From Myxococcales bacterium (lineage in GTDB: Bacteria > Myxococcota_A > Polyangia > Polyangiales > Ga0077539), in the NCBI GenBank assembly GCA_016793325.1, contig JAEUKI010000052.1, positions 62,001 to 126,000 on the forward strand: a DNA stretch of 64,000 nucleotides, written 5' to 3'. The notes under the pieces were generated by a model, which saw only the letters and a list, made by a program, of their open reading frames with translations, was not told the origin of the DNA and did no database searches. The position numbers and the translations under genes were made by a program. Of this stretch, positions 53,147 to 63,200 are shown piece after piece (position 1 is the stretch's first letter; each line of letters starts with the position of its first letter).

Positions 53147-54915
53147 CCCGGAACGACGCGAGGTCCGCCGCGCTCACCGAGCGCCTGTCGCTCGTAGTGA
53201 ACGTACACGCGCGTCCCCGGCCGGCCGACGGTCGACGCGTTGACGCCGTGCCATCCCGCGGGCAACTGCGGGTCGCTCCACTGAAAGACCCAGCGCGCGT
53301 CGGCGGGGGCCATGTTCACGCAGCCGTGCGAGCGCATGTAGCCGAACAGGTTGTGCCAGAACGCTCCGTGCAGCGCGAACGAGCCCTCGAAGTACATCAC
53401 CCACGGGACGTCTTCGATCGAGTACGGCCCGTCGCCCGCGCTGTTGCCGTCCATCGTCGTCGTCAGGTGCTTCGCGTAGATGCGAAACGCGCCCTGAACG
53501 GTCTCGTAGTTGCGCTGCTCGTCGTCGCGGTTGCGTCGCCCGGTCGAGACGAGCGTCACGTACACGGGGCGCGAGCCCTCGTACGCGATGAGCATCTGTC
53601 GGTCGAGGTTGACCTCGATCCACTTCTCGGTGGCGCCCACGTCCGCAGGCGCCGCGCTCGTTCGAACGACGCGCACGTTGCGCTCGCGCACATAGAAGCC
53701 CTCGCGGGTCTTCAGGTAGTTCTCGCGGCCGATCGAGACGGGCGGGTCCGACGTGAGGTGATACGTCGTCAGGCGCGGAACGCGCTCGCGACGCACGGGC
53801 CGCTGGCCGTCCGGCGACAGATCGTACGTGTAGCCCTCGAACGCCACCATGAAGGCCATCGGCAACGGGTGCTGCTCGTCGAGCGTGACGCCCTGAAACG
53901 TCGGCGCGTTGCGCACCGCGGACGCGGCGCCGCGCTCGATGTACCCGCCGTTTTGCGTGCGCAAGAAGCGACGACCCGCCGAGGCCATCTCGCGGTCGAT
54001 CGAGATGTACATGCCCGAGAGCATGCGGCGGAGCAGCGGCGTTCCCGACTCGCCCTGGAGGTCTTCGATGCGAACGCCCGCGTCTTCGGCTTGCGCGCGC
54101 GTGGCGACCACGGCCGTTCCGTTGGGCTGCGTCGGCGCGCTCGCGGTCCCCACTTGCACCGCAGCGCCACCATCGGGAACGCCCGTCGTCAGCAGCGCGC
54201 CCGCCGTCGGCGCCGCGACCACCGCAGCGCCCGCGTCGCGCACGACGCCGAACCGCTCGGGCTCGACCTCGCGCATGTCCGCTTCCGACGGGAGCCAGCG
54301 GTACATCACCGCGGGCCGATACGTCGTCATGTACGGATACGGCATCGCTTGCGCGAGATCGGGCTGCGTCGGACGACGTCCTTCGAGCTCGCGCGCGTCG
54401 AGCGTGGTCATGCGGTTCAGGCACACGTAGCCGCCGCCCTCGACCTCGTACCAACCGCGCGGACAACCAGCGCCGTTGCCCAAGCTCGTCGCGCTGCGGA
54501 GGCGCAGCGACGCGCCGGCGCGGAAGTAGCCGACCTTCGGCCCGTTCCAATCCATGCGCTCGAAGATGGGAACCCACACCCACGTCGCCGTCATCGTCGG
54601 CCCCGTGTACGGCCCGCTCGCGTCGACCACGCCCGAGTCGGGCGCAGCGCTCGCGTCGACAGTGCCGCTGTCGCGCTCGTGACGATCGGGGCCGTGATGG
54701 TTGCGCGGCGCGCTCGTCGCGGGTCCCGCGGACGCGTCGTCGTCGATGTTCTCGGCGAACGCGTCGGGCCCGGAGGTGTTGGCGTGAGCGGTTCCGTGCA
54801 CGGCAGACCACCACTCGTCGACCCGCGAACAACCCGAGAGCGCGCTGAGCGCGGTGGCCGTCGCGGCGATGGCAGAGAGCGAAACCTTGGCTCGAATCGG
54901 CGAGAAACGTTGCAT
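53140..54915 (-). CDS. L,D-transpeptidase (YkuD-type) lipoprotein
   Basis: The 591-residue product has a signal peptide with lipobox LSALSGC and a long Asp/Ala/Pro region. An SH3-like/KNL-type segment (about 120-190, GWYEVEGGGYVCLNR) is followed by a C-terminal YkuD domain: WIEVNLDRQMLIAYEG, then HGAFWHNLFG and SHGCVNM with the catalytic Cys. It should form 3-3 cross-links in peptidoglycan or attach proteins to it. The ATG at 54915 begins the signal peptide MQRFSPIRAKV. It is convergent with the GT-C gene. Confidence 0.92.
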   Translation of the reverse strand: MQRFSPIRAKVSLSAIAATATALSALSGCSRVDEWWSAVHGTAHANTSGPDAFAENIDDDASAGPATSAPRNHHGPDRHERDSGTVDASAAPDSGVVDASGPYTGPTMTATWVWVPIFERMDWNGPKVGYFRAGASLRLRSATSLGNGAGCPRGWYEVEGGGYVCLNRMTTLDARELEGRRPTQPDLAQAMPYPYMTTYRPAVMYRWLPSEADMREVEPERFGVVRDAGAAVVAAPTAGALLTTGVPDGGAAVQVGTASAPTQPNGTAVVATRAQAEDAGVRIEDLQGESGTPLLRRMLSGMYISIDREMASAGRRFLRTQNGGYIERGAASAVRNAPTFQGVTLDEQHPLPMAFMVAFEGYTYDLSPDGQRPVRRERVPRLTTYHLTSDPPVSIGRENYLKTREGFYVRERNVRVVRTSAAPADVGATEKWIEVNLDRQMLIAYEGSRPVYVTLVSTGRRNRDDEQRNYETVQGAFRIYAKHLTTTMDGNSAGDGPYSIEDVPWVMYFEGSFALHGAFWHNLFGYMRSHGCVNMAPADARWVFQWSDPQLPAGWHGVNASTVGRPGTRVYVHYERQALGERGGPRVVPGH

Positions 54916-55191
54916 GGACGAAACCTGCTCGACCGTCGTCGAGGCCGCGTCGTCGGGAGGTTGGAGCTCCCGCCGTCCGCAGCGTCGCGTTACAGCCCAA
55001 CTCCCGGCGACGTGCAACTTTCTTGCGCGCCGACGACAGTTCACTGGGCCGACAGTCTGGCGGTGGACTCTGCGAAGATCGGGCCGGACGCACCGCAAGC
55101 GAATACTCACCGCGATTGGCCGTCTCTTTCGCACGTGACGGACACTTCATCGACGCGCTGCTACAGTGCTCCCGCGGCCAGGACACCACGG

Positions 55192-56697
55192 ATGGAGCGG
55201 AAGCGGAGACACAGCGATCGGCGGTCCCTCGCGTTCGCGGTCATTGGATCGCTCGCGCTCCACGCGGTGCCGTTCGTGTCGGCGCTGCGCATTCCTTTCG
55301 CGCGACCGCTCGACCTCGAGGTGCGCACGCGCACCGTGGATTTCGGGCTCGAACAGTTTACGCCCGGCGCGCGCGCGGCGCCGACCCCGACCCCGCAGCC
55401 ACCGCAGCCCGCGCAACCACCACAACCGGCGCAGCCGCCGCCAGCGCGGCGCGTCGATCGTCCTCCGCCAGCGCGCACGAACACCGCGGCCAACGACTTG
55501 ATCCCGGTCCCCAACCTGCAGCTGCGCGTTCCGAACATCGCGCCGAGGCCCGTGCGTCAGCTCGATCCCAACGCGCGCGCGACGACGCCTCCGAGACCGA
55601 GCACGCCCACGGTCGCGAGCGCCGTCTCGGACCTCGCGCCGATGGTTCCGCAAGGAGCTTTGCTCACGATCGCGATTCGCACCGATCGCATCCGCGCGAC
55701 CCCGCACGCGCGGGGCGTGCGCAGGCTCCTCGGCTCGATCCGCGATTGGCGCGAGATGCTCGGCGGCGCGTCGCTCGACATCATCGACGACCTCGATCGC
55801 GTCGTGCTCGCCGCGGCCAACCCCTTCGGACAAAACGGCCAAGCCCCTGATTGGAACATCCTCGCGAAGGCCGCGGGTCACTCGGACCGTCGTCTCCGCG
55901 CCGCGGTCGAAGCGATGGCCGAGAGCGATCGCCCCCTCGCGCCCTCGCCGGTCAACCCTCCGCGCGACCCACGCGACGAGCGCGACGAGGTGGGCGCGGA
56001 TGCGCGCGCGAACGCGACCGGCGAGCCGCGCGCGAGAGAGACGGCCCACGAAGACGGCGGCGTGCGCGACGCGGGCGAGCGGAGAAACATCTGGACCCAA
56101 CGCGACGGAGCGCGCGTCACGACGCTCGAGCGCTACGGCGCCCAGCGCAGCTACGTGCTCTTGCCCGACGGAACGGCGGCGATCGCGCTCGCTTCGCAGA
56201 TCGAGCCGATGCTCGCCGCGCTCGCGCGCCGTCCGCCGTCGCTCGCGGACGACCCGAGCTCGGGCGTCGCGCTCGTCGTCGAGTCCGAGGGGCTTCGAAA
56301 TCTGGTGACCGAAGTGCCCACGATGCACGGGCCGTTTCCCATTCCGCGGCGCCTCGTGTTGACGATCGAGCCCGAGGGCGAACGCGCAGCGGGCGCGGAG
56401 CTCGTCGCGCGCATGGAGTACGACAACGCGACGCAGGCGCGCTCGGCGCGAGACGAGTGGGAGTACGTCCGAGGGCGCTGGGGGCCGATGCTCGACGCGG
56501 TTCCGGGCGTGACGGCGTTGCGCATCGGGGCGGGGCTCTTCGGGCGACGTTCGGTGGTCGACCACGTGCACGACGTGATCACCGCGCTGTCCTTTCGCAG
56601 CACGGGCAACGCGGTGGTCGGCCGGGCGCACGTCACCGAGGAGCAGCTCCGCTCGATCTTGGACTCTGCGCCGATGCTCCTCTCGGCCACGCGCTGA
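55192..56697 (+). CDS. Membrane protein with TonB-like N-terminus
   Basis: The 501-residue product begins with a basic tail and one membrane anchor (SLAFAVIGSLALHAVPFV, residues 12-29) like TonB, followed by a Pro/Gln-rich spacer (about 60-100) that would span the periplasm. The rest is a soluble domain of unknown fold (VPQGALLTIAIRTDRI, DIIDDLDRVVLAAANPFG), with an Arg/Asp/Glu-rich stretch at about 245-300. It lacks the TonB C-terminal signature, so energy coupling is only a possibility. TACAGT at 55162 may be its -10. It is likely followed in transcription by the HEAT-repeat gene. Confidence 0.7.
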   Translation: MERKRRHSDRRSLAFAVIGSLALHAVPFVSALRIPFARPLDLEVRTRTVDFGLEQFTPGARAAPTPTPQPPQPAQPPQPAQPPPARRVDRPPPARTNTAANDLIPVPNLQLRVPNIAPRPVRQLDPNARATTPPRPSTPTVASAVSDLAPMVPQGALLTIAIRTDRIRATPHARGVRRLLGSIRDWREMLGGASLDIIDDLDRVVLAAANPFGQNGQAPDWNILAKAAGHSDRRLRAAVEAMAESDRPLAPSPVNPPRDPRDERDEVGADARANATGEPRARETAHEDGGVRDAGERRNIWTQRDGARVTTLERYGAQRSYVLLPDGTAAIALASQIEPMLAALARRPPSLADDPSSGVALVVESEGLRNLVTEVPTMHGPFPIPRRLVLTIEPEGERAAGAELVARMEYDNATQARSARDEWEYVRGRWGPMLDAVPGVTALRIGAGLFGRRSVVDHVHDVITALSFRSTGNAVVGRAHVTEEQLRSILDSAPMLLSATR

Positions 56698-56815
56698 GCA
56701 GACAGAATCCGCGCGAATGGAGCCTTGAACGTCGCTCGGAGGCCCCTGTACAGTCCCGCGACCGAAAGCGCACAACCTGTGCGCGGCACTCACGAGGCCC
56801 GAGGGACCACCGCCC

Positions 56816-59329
56816 ATGTCCGAGAACGATCCGTTCGCCACTCCGTCGTCCGACAGCCCCGATCCGCTCGCGCCGCCGCCGACGGAGGATCCGTTCACCG
56901 AGCCCGCAGGCGGCTACCTCGCGGGCAACGACGACGAAGAAGTGCGCAAGATCAACCGGCGCGTCTCGCCGGTCGGCAAGCTCCTCGCGGTGCTCGTGCT
57001 CGGCGGCATCGGCGGAACGGGCTACTTCATCGCCAAGAGCGCCGCGGAAGAGCGCGCCGAAGCGGCCGCGCAGACCGAAGGACGACAGGCGCTCCAGCGG
57101 TTGCTCGACGACCGCAACCTCGACCGCGCGCAGTTGCCCGCGAAGGTTCGCGAGATCTACGAGCGCTACAAGGCCTCGGAAGAAGTGCGCATGGCCTGTC
57201 GCCGACTGCTCGCGCAAGTGCGCGACCCGCAGTCGGTCAACATCATGATCGAGGGCATTCGCCGCCGCGGAAACGAGCGCCGCCAAGCCGCGCTCGCCGT
57301 GGCCGAGCTCGGTCCGCAGGTCGCTGGCAGCGCCAAGGACGCGTTGATGGAGGCGCTCCCCACGACGGACGAGCGCGTCGATCGCGCGGACGTCACGTGG
57401 GCGCTCGTCGTGCTGGGCGAGGGCCGCGCGTGGGACACGGTCGTGAAGATGCTGAGCGAAGGAAAGCTCCAGCAGGTCAAGGACCTCGAGAACCGACCGT
57501 TCTTCGACCCCGCGCTCGTCTCGCGCCTCGCGGGCCGCGAGCGGCTCGTGCAGCTCGCCACCGACAGCTCGGGGACGCCCGCGCAACAGACGGCGCGCCG
57601 TCGAATCGCCGCGTCCGCGCTGAGCGAGATGGCCGGGGCCGAGACGTTCGAAGTGCTCTCGACGCTCTCGCGGGACGCGGACGAAGAGGTCGCGGGCATC
57701 GCGGCGATCGGCCTCGGACGCAGCGGCGACAACCGCGCAGCGCAGCCGGTGCTCGCGTTTCTCAACGCGCACCCGAGCTCGCGCGAGCGCGTGCTGAACG
57801 CCCTCGCGCAAAACTCCGGCGCGCCCGGCCTGAGCGTGATCGGTCAGAACGCGACCGACATCGTGACGCGCAAGATGGCCGTGCGACTGTTGCAAGAGCT
57901 GCAAGACCCGACCGCGGGCGACGCGCTCTTCGCGATCATGAACTCGGTTCCCGCGACGTCGACCGACGTAGCGCTGCGCGAGATCCGCACCAAGGCGTGC
58001 TTCGGTCTCGCGGACATCGGCGATCCGCGCGCGGCCGACGGCCTGCTCGAGATCGCCCGCTGGCCGATCGGAAAGCCCTTCGACGCCAACGCCGACATGG
58101 AAGCCAAGCAGGCGATGGACAAGCTCGTGCGCATCCCCGGCGCCGCGGCGCGCGTGAAGGACGGCCTCCTTCAGCTCTTGCCGCAGGCGGACTTTATGCG
58201 CACACAAATTCTACTGGCCCTCGGCGCCTCGGGCGACGCGTCGATCGGGCCGCAGGTGGCGCGGTACCTCACGGACGAACAAGCGCAAGAAGGCGCCGCG
58301 CGCGCGGTGAGCCGCTTGCGATACGCGCCGGGCATCCAGACGCTCCGCGGGCAAATCCGCCGTCCGGCCAACGTTCGCATGGATCAGCAGACGATCCAGA
58401 ACGAGCAGCTCTACATCAAGCGCCGCAACGCGATCCGCGGCCTCGCGTGGAGCGGTGACGCGCGCATCGCGGCGGACCTGATGCGCATCATCGAGGACTC
58501 CGCGGACGAGCCGCGCCTCCGCGAAGACGCGGGCAACACGCTCGCGACGATCGCGGACGACGCCGCGCTGCAACAAGCCGCGTCGCGCGCGATGGACACG
58601 ACCAAGTCCACGGACATCCGCCGCTTCTACCTCCTCGCGCTCCGCGCGCGCTCGACGCCGCAGATCGCGACGCAGCTCGTGAGCGCGTACTTGAAGCCCG
58701 GCGAGGACGTGAACCTCATGCGCTACGCGGCGATCGCCGCGGGCTTCGGCGGCGACGACTCGACCATCGCGGCGGTGCGCCCGTTGCTCGCGTCGACCGA
58801 CGGCAACGTTCGACTCTACGCGACGATGGCGGGCGTGTTGCTCGGCTCCGAAGCGTTGGGAACGACGCTCGTCGAGACGCTCGCTGGCAACCGCGAGCTC
58901 TCGGAGCTCATCCGTCCCGAGTTCGTCACGCGCGGCGCGCAAGCGGGCGGCCCCACGATGATGGAGCCGATCGACCTCATGCCGCTCACCGAGGCGATGT
59001 TCACGAGCGGCGCGGTCAACCGTCGAATCCTCGGCGCGCTCACGCTCGAGCGCGGCCGCGGGACGGACAAGTTCGACTTCGCGATTCAGTGGCTCCGAAC
59101 GCGCATCCGCGCTGGCTGGGACCACCCGCTCGGGATCACGCCGTACGCCGTTCGCGAGAAGATCCGCCAGCAGGCGGCCGGGAGCGACGCCGCCGCGCGC
59201 GACGTGGCCTTCAAGCTCCTCCGCTCGCTCAACGATCGCGGCTCGCTCTTGTACCTGCGCCGCCAGCAGGGCGAAGTGAGCGAGATGGCCCGACGCGTCC
59301 TGCTCGAGCTCAACTCGGCGTCGAACTGA
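56816..59329 (+). CDS. Membrane-anchored HEAT-repeat protein
   Basis: The 837-residue product has a cytoplasmic Asp/Pro-rich N-terminus and one transmembrane helix (LLAVLVLGGIGGTGYFIA, about 55-72), then roughly 740 residues of HEAT-like repeats (QAALAVAELGPQ, AGIAAIGLGRSGDNRAAQPV, KACFGLADIGDPRAADGL). The topology places the repeats outside the inner membrane, where they would form a protein-binding solenoid. No enzymatic motif is seen. TACAGT at 56749-56754 is a candidate -10, about 60 nt upstream, so this message would have a leader. It may work with the TonB-like protein upstream. Confidence 0.8.
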   Translation: MSENDPFATPSSDSPDPLAPPPTEDPFTEPAGGYLAGNDDEEVRKINRRVSPVGKLLAVLVLGGIGGTGYFIAKSAAEERAEAAAQTEGRQALQRLLDDRNLDRAQLPAKVREIYERYKASEEVRMACRRLLAQVRDPQSVNIMIEGIRRRGNERRQAALAVAELGPQVAGSAKDALMEALPTTDERVDRADVTWALVVLGEGRAWDTVVKMLSEGKLQQVKDLENRPFFDPALVSRLAGRERLVQLATDSSGTPAQQTARRRIAASALSEMAGAETFEVLSTLSRDADEEVAGIAAIGLGRSGDNRAAQPVLAFLNAHPSSRERVLNALAQNSGAPGLSVIGQNATDIVTRKMAVRLLQELQDPTAGDALFAIMNSVPATSTDVALREIRTKACFGLADIGDPRAADGLLEIARWPIGKPFDANADMEAKQAMDKLVRIPGAAARVKDGLLQLLPQADFMRTQILLALGASGDASIGPQVARYLTDEQAQEGAARAVSRLRYAPGIQTLRGQIRRPANVRMDQQTIQNEQLYIKRRNAIRGLAWSGDARIAADLMRIIEDSADEPRLREDAGNTLATIADDAALQQAASRAMDTTKSTDIRRFYLLALRARSTPQIATQLVSAYLKPGEDVNLMRYAAIAAGFGGDDSTIAAVRPLLASTDGNVRLYATMAGVLLGSEALGTTLVETLAGNRELSELIRPEFVTRGAQAGGPTMMEPIDLMPLTEAMFTSGAVNRRILGALTLERGRGTDKFDFAIQWLRTRIRAGWDHPLGITPYAVREKIRQQAAGSDAAARDVAFKLLRSLNDRGSLLYLRRQQGEVSEMARRVLLELNSASN

Positions 59330-59466
59330 ACGCAAACGACGCGGCGACGGGGGATCGCGACGCGCTCGTGCATTCGGGTGGAATACTCACGGGGCTCTCA
59401 CCGTACGATGCTCCGTGCGATGCAGTTGGCGCCTGAGCCACCTCCGTCGCGTCGGAGGTTGCGTCG

Positions 59467-60183
59467 ATGAAGTTCAATTCGCGGGGCGTGTCGTCGCTCA
59501 CGGTCCTCGGTGCTCTCGCGGCGAGCTCGCTCACGGGCTGCCTCGTTTCCGGCGGTGGCGGCTACTACGCGCACGGCGGATCGGCGGTTGTGTACGGCCC
59601 GCAAGTGCAGACCGGCGTCGTCGCGCAGCCCGTGGCCACCAACGTCCAAGTGCAGGGCGGCGCGGTCGTGCAGCAGCCCGTGCAAACGACGGCGACGATC
59701 AACGTACAGCTGCAAGCGCCCGCGGGCGTTTCGCAGCTGCAAGTGCAGTGCAATCAGTCGGTCGCGGAGGTCTGTGACGGGATCGACAACAACTGCAACG
59801 GCGCGATCGACGAGGGATGCGGCTACCAGACGGGCCAGGTGCAAGTGACGGTCGCGTGGCAAGGGACCGCGGACATCGACCTGCACGTGGTCGACCCGAT
59901 GAACGAAGAGCTCTTCTACGGCCACCGCAACTCGCGCGCGGGCGGCATGCTCGATCGCGACGCCAACGCGGCGTGCGCGCAGTCTCCGCCCACCGTCGAG
60001 AACGTGTACTTCTCGCAAGCTCCGCGAGGAAATTTCCGAGCCCGCGTGCATGTGTACGCGATGTGCAACGACAGCCAGGTGCCCGTGACGCTGTCGATCT
60101 CCGTGGGAGGTCGCGCGTACTCGTTTCAGCACGTGATGACGCACCTGCACGAGGACTTCGAGATTCCCTTCACCGTGCAGTGA
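59467..60183 (+). CDS. Lipoprotein with MopE-like motif and DUF2135-like domain
   Basis: The 238-residue product has a lipoprotein signal (SSLTGC), a Gly/Tyr segment and a Gln/Val-rich spacer (about 45-95). A metal-binding-like motif CDGIDNNCNGAIDEGC (about 102-117), as in MopE/myxobacterial surface proteins, is followed by a domain with IDLHVVDPMNEELFYGH and GGMLDRDANAAC. That is the DUF2135/YfaP-type fold that binds small ligands. It is likely at the outer membrane surface. TACGAT at 59404-59409 is a possible -10. It stands between two membrane-protein genes. Confidence 0.82.
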   Translation: MKFNSRGVSSLTVLGALAASSLTGCLVSGGGGYYAHGGSAVVYGPQVQTGVVAQPVATNVQVQGGAVVQQPVQTTATINVQLQAPAGVSQLQVQCNQSVAEVCDGIDNNCNGAIDEGCGYQTGQVQVTVAWQGTADIDLHVVDPMNEELFYGHRNSRAGGMLDRDANAACAQSPPTVENVYFSQAPRGNFRARVHVYAMCNDSQVPVTLSISVGGRAYSFQHVMTHLHEDFEIPFTVQ

Positions 60184-60276
60184 ACGGCGGGAGACGAAGC
60201 TCCCACCAGGAGCGAGTCGGGGGCTGAAATGCCGAAGGGGCGCGCGGCATTCGTCGTGGAGGCGGTGATTTTCAGC

Positions 60277-60282
60277 TACGAT
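60277..60282 (+). promoter_or_regulatory. Putative -10 element of kinase-like gene
   Basis: TACGAT ends 10 nt before the ATG at 60293; the same hexamer precedes the Sel1 lipoprotein gene at 12542. The interval contains no Shine-Dalgarno sequence, pointing to a very short or absent leader. Confidence 0.35.
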
Positions 60283-60292
60283 ACCAACCGCG

Positions 60293-63200
60293 ATGGCTGG
60301 TCCTGTCAGCGACGTTCGAATCCCCGATACGCCGGCTCGTCGGTTTCGCACCGGTGCGCGGCGCAACGAGGGGCTCACTGCGGTCTCGTTTTTTGGCACC
60401 GACCCCGAGCTGAACACGCCCGTCGTCGTGAAGGTGCTTCGCGCGTCGGCGTTTCCATCGCCGCTCGAGCGGCAGCGCATCGTGCGCGAGCTCAAGCGGC
60501 AGGTGAGCGTCCCGCATCCTTCGCTCGCGCGCGTGATCGCCGCGGACGAAGAGGGCGGGATCGTTTGGGTCGCGCGCGATTGGATCGAAGGCCAACCGCT
60601 GAGCGAGCGCATCGCGAGCGGGACCGTCACGCCCGACGAAGCCGCGCGCTGGACCTCGCAGCTCGCAGAGGCGCTCGGTGAGCTCCATCGCGTGATGCTC
60701 TTGCATCGCGACGTGCGCCCCGAGCACGTGATCCTCGCGCTCGACGGACGCGCGCGGCTGATCGACGCCTCGTGCGGCCGACACTTTCGCGGCGCCGACG
60801 GAAAGGCCGTCTTCGGAACCGCCGGCTACGTCGCGCCCGAAGCCATCGCGGGCAAGCTCGTCAACGCGCGAAGCGACCTCTATTCGCTCGGCGCCACGGC
60901 GTACGCGATGCTCCAAGGCGCGCCGCCGTTCGGGACGACGCCCGAAGCATCCGTGCTCGAGCGCGCTGCGAAGACCGACGCGCCCAAGGCGACGCGCGGG
61001 CCCGAAGGTCTCGTCAACGCCGTCGCGAGCTTGCTCGCGCGCGAGCCGCGCGAGAGGCCGTTTCACGCGCAGCAAGTGTGTCAGCTCGTCGAGTCGTTTT
61101 TCACGCCGACGCGCCCCGCGGCGAGCGACGACAGCGATGGTCCTCCGACCGCCGCGGTCGACGAAGGGATGGTCTCGAAGGCGCTCGCGATGCTGCCCGG
61201 CCCGAGCATCGTCGACGACGATTTCGACGACGCAGAGGTGACCGAGGTCGCGCGCAACAGCGCGTTGCAATCGACGCCCGAGCCTGCGCCTGCGGCGTCG
61301 GTCGCAGCGGTTCCGCCACCGCCGCCGCCGCGGAGCGGAAACACCGCTGCCATTCGAGCGCCAGCGCCGTCGCCCAACACCGGCGCGCACGCTGTGGCGA
61401 TCGCGCCGACGTCGGCGCCCGCGATGGCGATGGGACAGCCCCCTGCGCAGAGCGTGATTCGCAAAGCGACGCTGATGGGGATGGCGCCGGTTCCGCAACA
61501 AGCGAGCCCGGTGCCCGCGGTGCCTGCAGCGCCGCCGCGCCCACCGCCTCCGCACGAGCCGTCGCGCCCCGTGATCAGCGCGCCGACGACGGACTCGTCG
61601 GTGCGCGAAGACTCAGGATCGCGTGCAAATTACGCGACGGATTTCGACGACGACGAGAACACCGTCGTCTCGGAAGACTCGCGCATCTTCGGCCACACCG
61701 AGCCGCACGCGCAGAGCGCGCACGGGACCGCGGTCCCGCCGTTGCCCGACGACGTCTCCAAGCGCGTCCTGCAAAAGGGCGGAACGGTGAGCGCGCCGAT
61801 CGAAGCGCGACCGCTGAGCGTTCCTCCGCCGCCGGCGGCTCGCAAAGCGACGGGATCGATTCGGGCGCCGGCGCCTCCGGGTGTTCCCTCGCTTCCGCAC
61901 CCCGAGCCGCAACAGCAAGTGGCGTACACGCCGTCGCCGGACACTGGCGGCGGGCCCACGATGACGGCCAACGTCGCTGCGGTCGCCGCGTACTCGGACA
62001 CGAGCGGACCCAACGCGACGCTCGACGGGCAGAACATCTCGATCACCGAGCCGAACCCGGGACCCACCTGGGACGGAAACGCCTACGGAGCTCCCGCCGT
62101 CGGAGCCCCGCCCATCGCGCAGCAACCGTACGCGCAGCAAGCCTACGCGCCGCAGCAGCCCGCAGTGGGACCGCCGCAGCCGCAACAGCAGTACGGCCAG
62201 CCGCAGCCGCCGTACGGGCAACACGCGCCGCCGAACGCTCCGACGGGCGCTTATCCATCGCCCACGCAGCAGGGTTACGGACAGCCGCAAGGCATGCCTC
62301 CCAACGCACAGATGGGCGGCTATCCGCAGCAGCAACAGCAGGGCGGGCAGTACGCGACCGGCGGCTATCCGTCGCCGCACGCTCCGTACGGTCCGCATCA
62401 ACCCACGGGAACGTTTCCGTCCGCGCAAGGAACGGGCGCGTATCCGTCGCCCAACCCCAACATGACCGCGGGTTGGTCCGAAGCGCCGCCGAAGAAGGGC
62501 GCGCTCTGGCCATGGGTCGCCGCGGGTTGCCTCATCGCGCTCGTCGCGGGCGGCTCTGGCTACGCGCTCGCGCTTCGTCATCGCACGGAGCCGACCGTCG
62601 AAGTGCAGCAGCAAATCGTGGCAGGGCCCAACATCGCGACGCCGGGCAACGTGACGAACAACGGGCAAATTCCCGGACCGAATGGCGTCGTGACGCCGCC
62701 GGTCAACGGCAACGGCGCCATGGTCGTGAACAACAACGGCCAGACGGGCACGATCCCGACGCCGGTCGCCGCAGACGCGATGGTCGCCGCGAATCCCGTC
62801 GCGGCCGTGGACTCGGGCGTCGCGGTGAACAACGTCGTCGCGGTCAACACGAACCCGACGGTGAACACCAACACGAACGGCTACGCAAATCCTGGCACGC
62901 AGAACGTCGTCGCGCCTCCTCCCAACAACAACAACGGCTCGTCGAACGGCTCATCCAACGGCTCGTCGAACGGCTCGCGATCGAACCCGACGCCCCCGCC
63001 GCAGCTCACGCCGGTGCAGCAAGCGCGGCAGCTCAACGCGCGACGCGACTACGTCGCAGCGCGGGCCATCCTCGAGTCGTGGGTGCGCTCGCATCCGAGC
63101 GACGCGCAGGCGTTGTTGTTGCTCGGCGACGTTCGCTTCTCGCAAGGCGAGCGGCGTCCCGCGGGCGACGCGTACCGTTCTGCGATCGCGGCCGGTGGCT

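Noticed and set aside
60311..60330. tRNA T-loop-like string gttcgaatcc
   Set aside because: It lies inside the kinase-like gene, encodes the VRIPD segment, and no acceptor or anticodon stem surrounds it.
62933..62980. Second set of short tandem repeats as a possible array
   Set aside because: These are contiguous 12-bp coding units encoding an NGSS linker, not an array with spacers.
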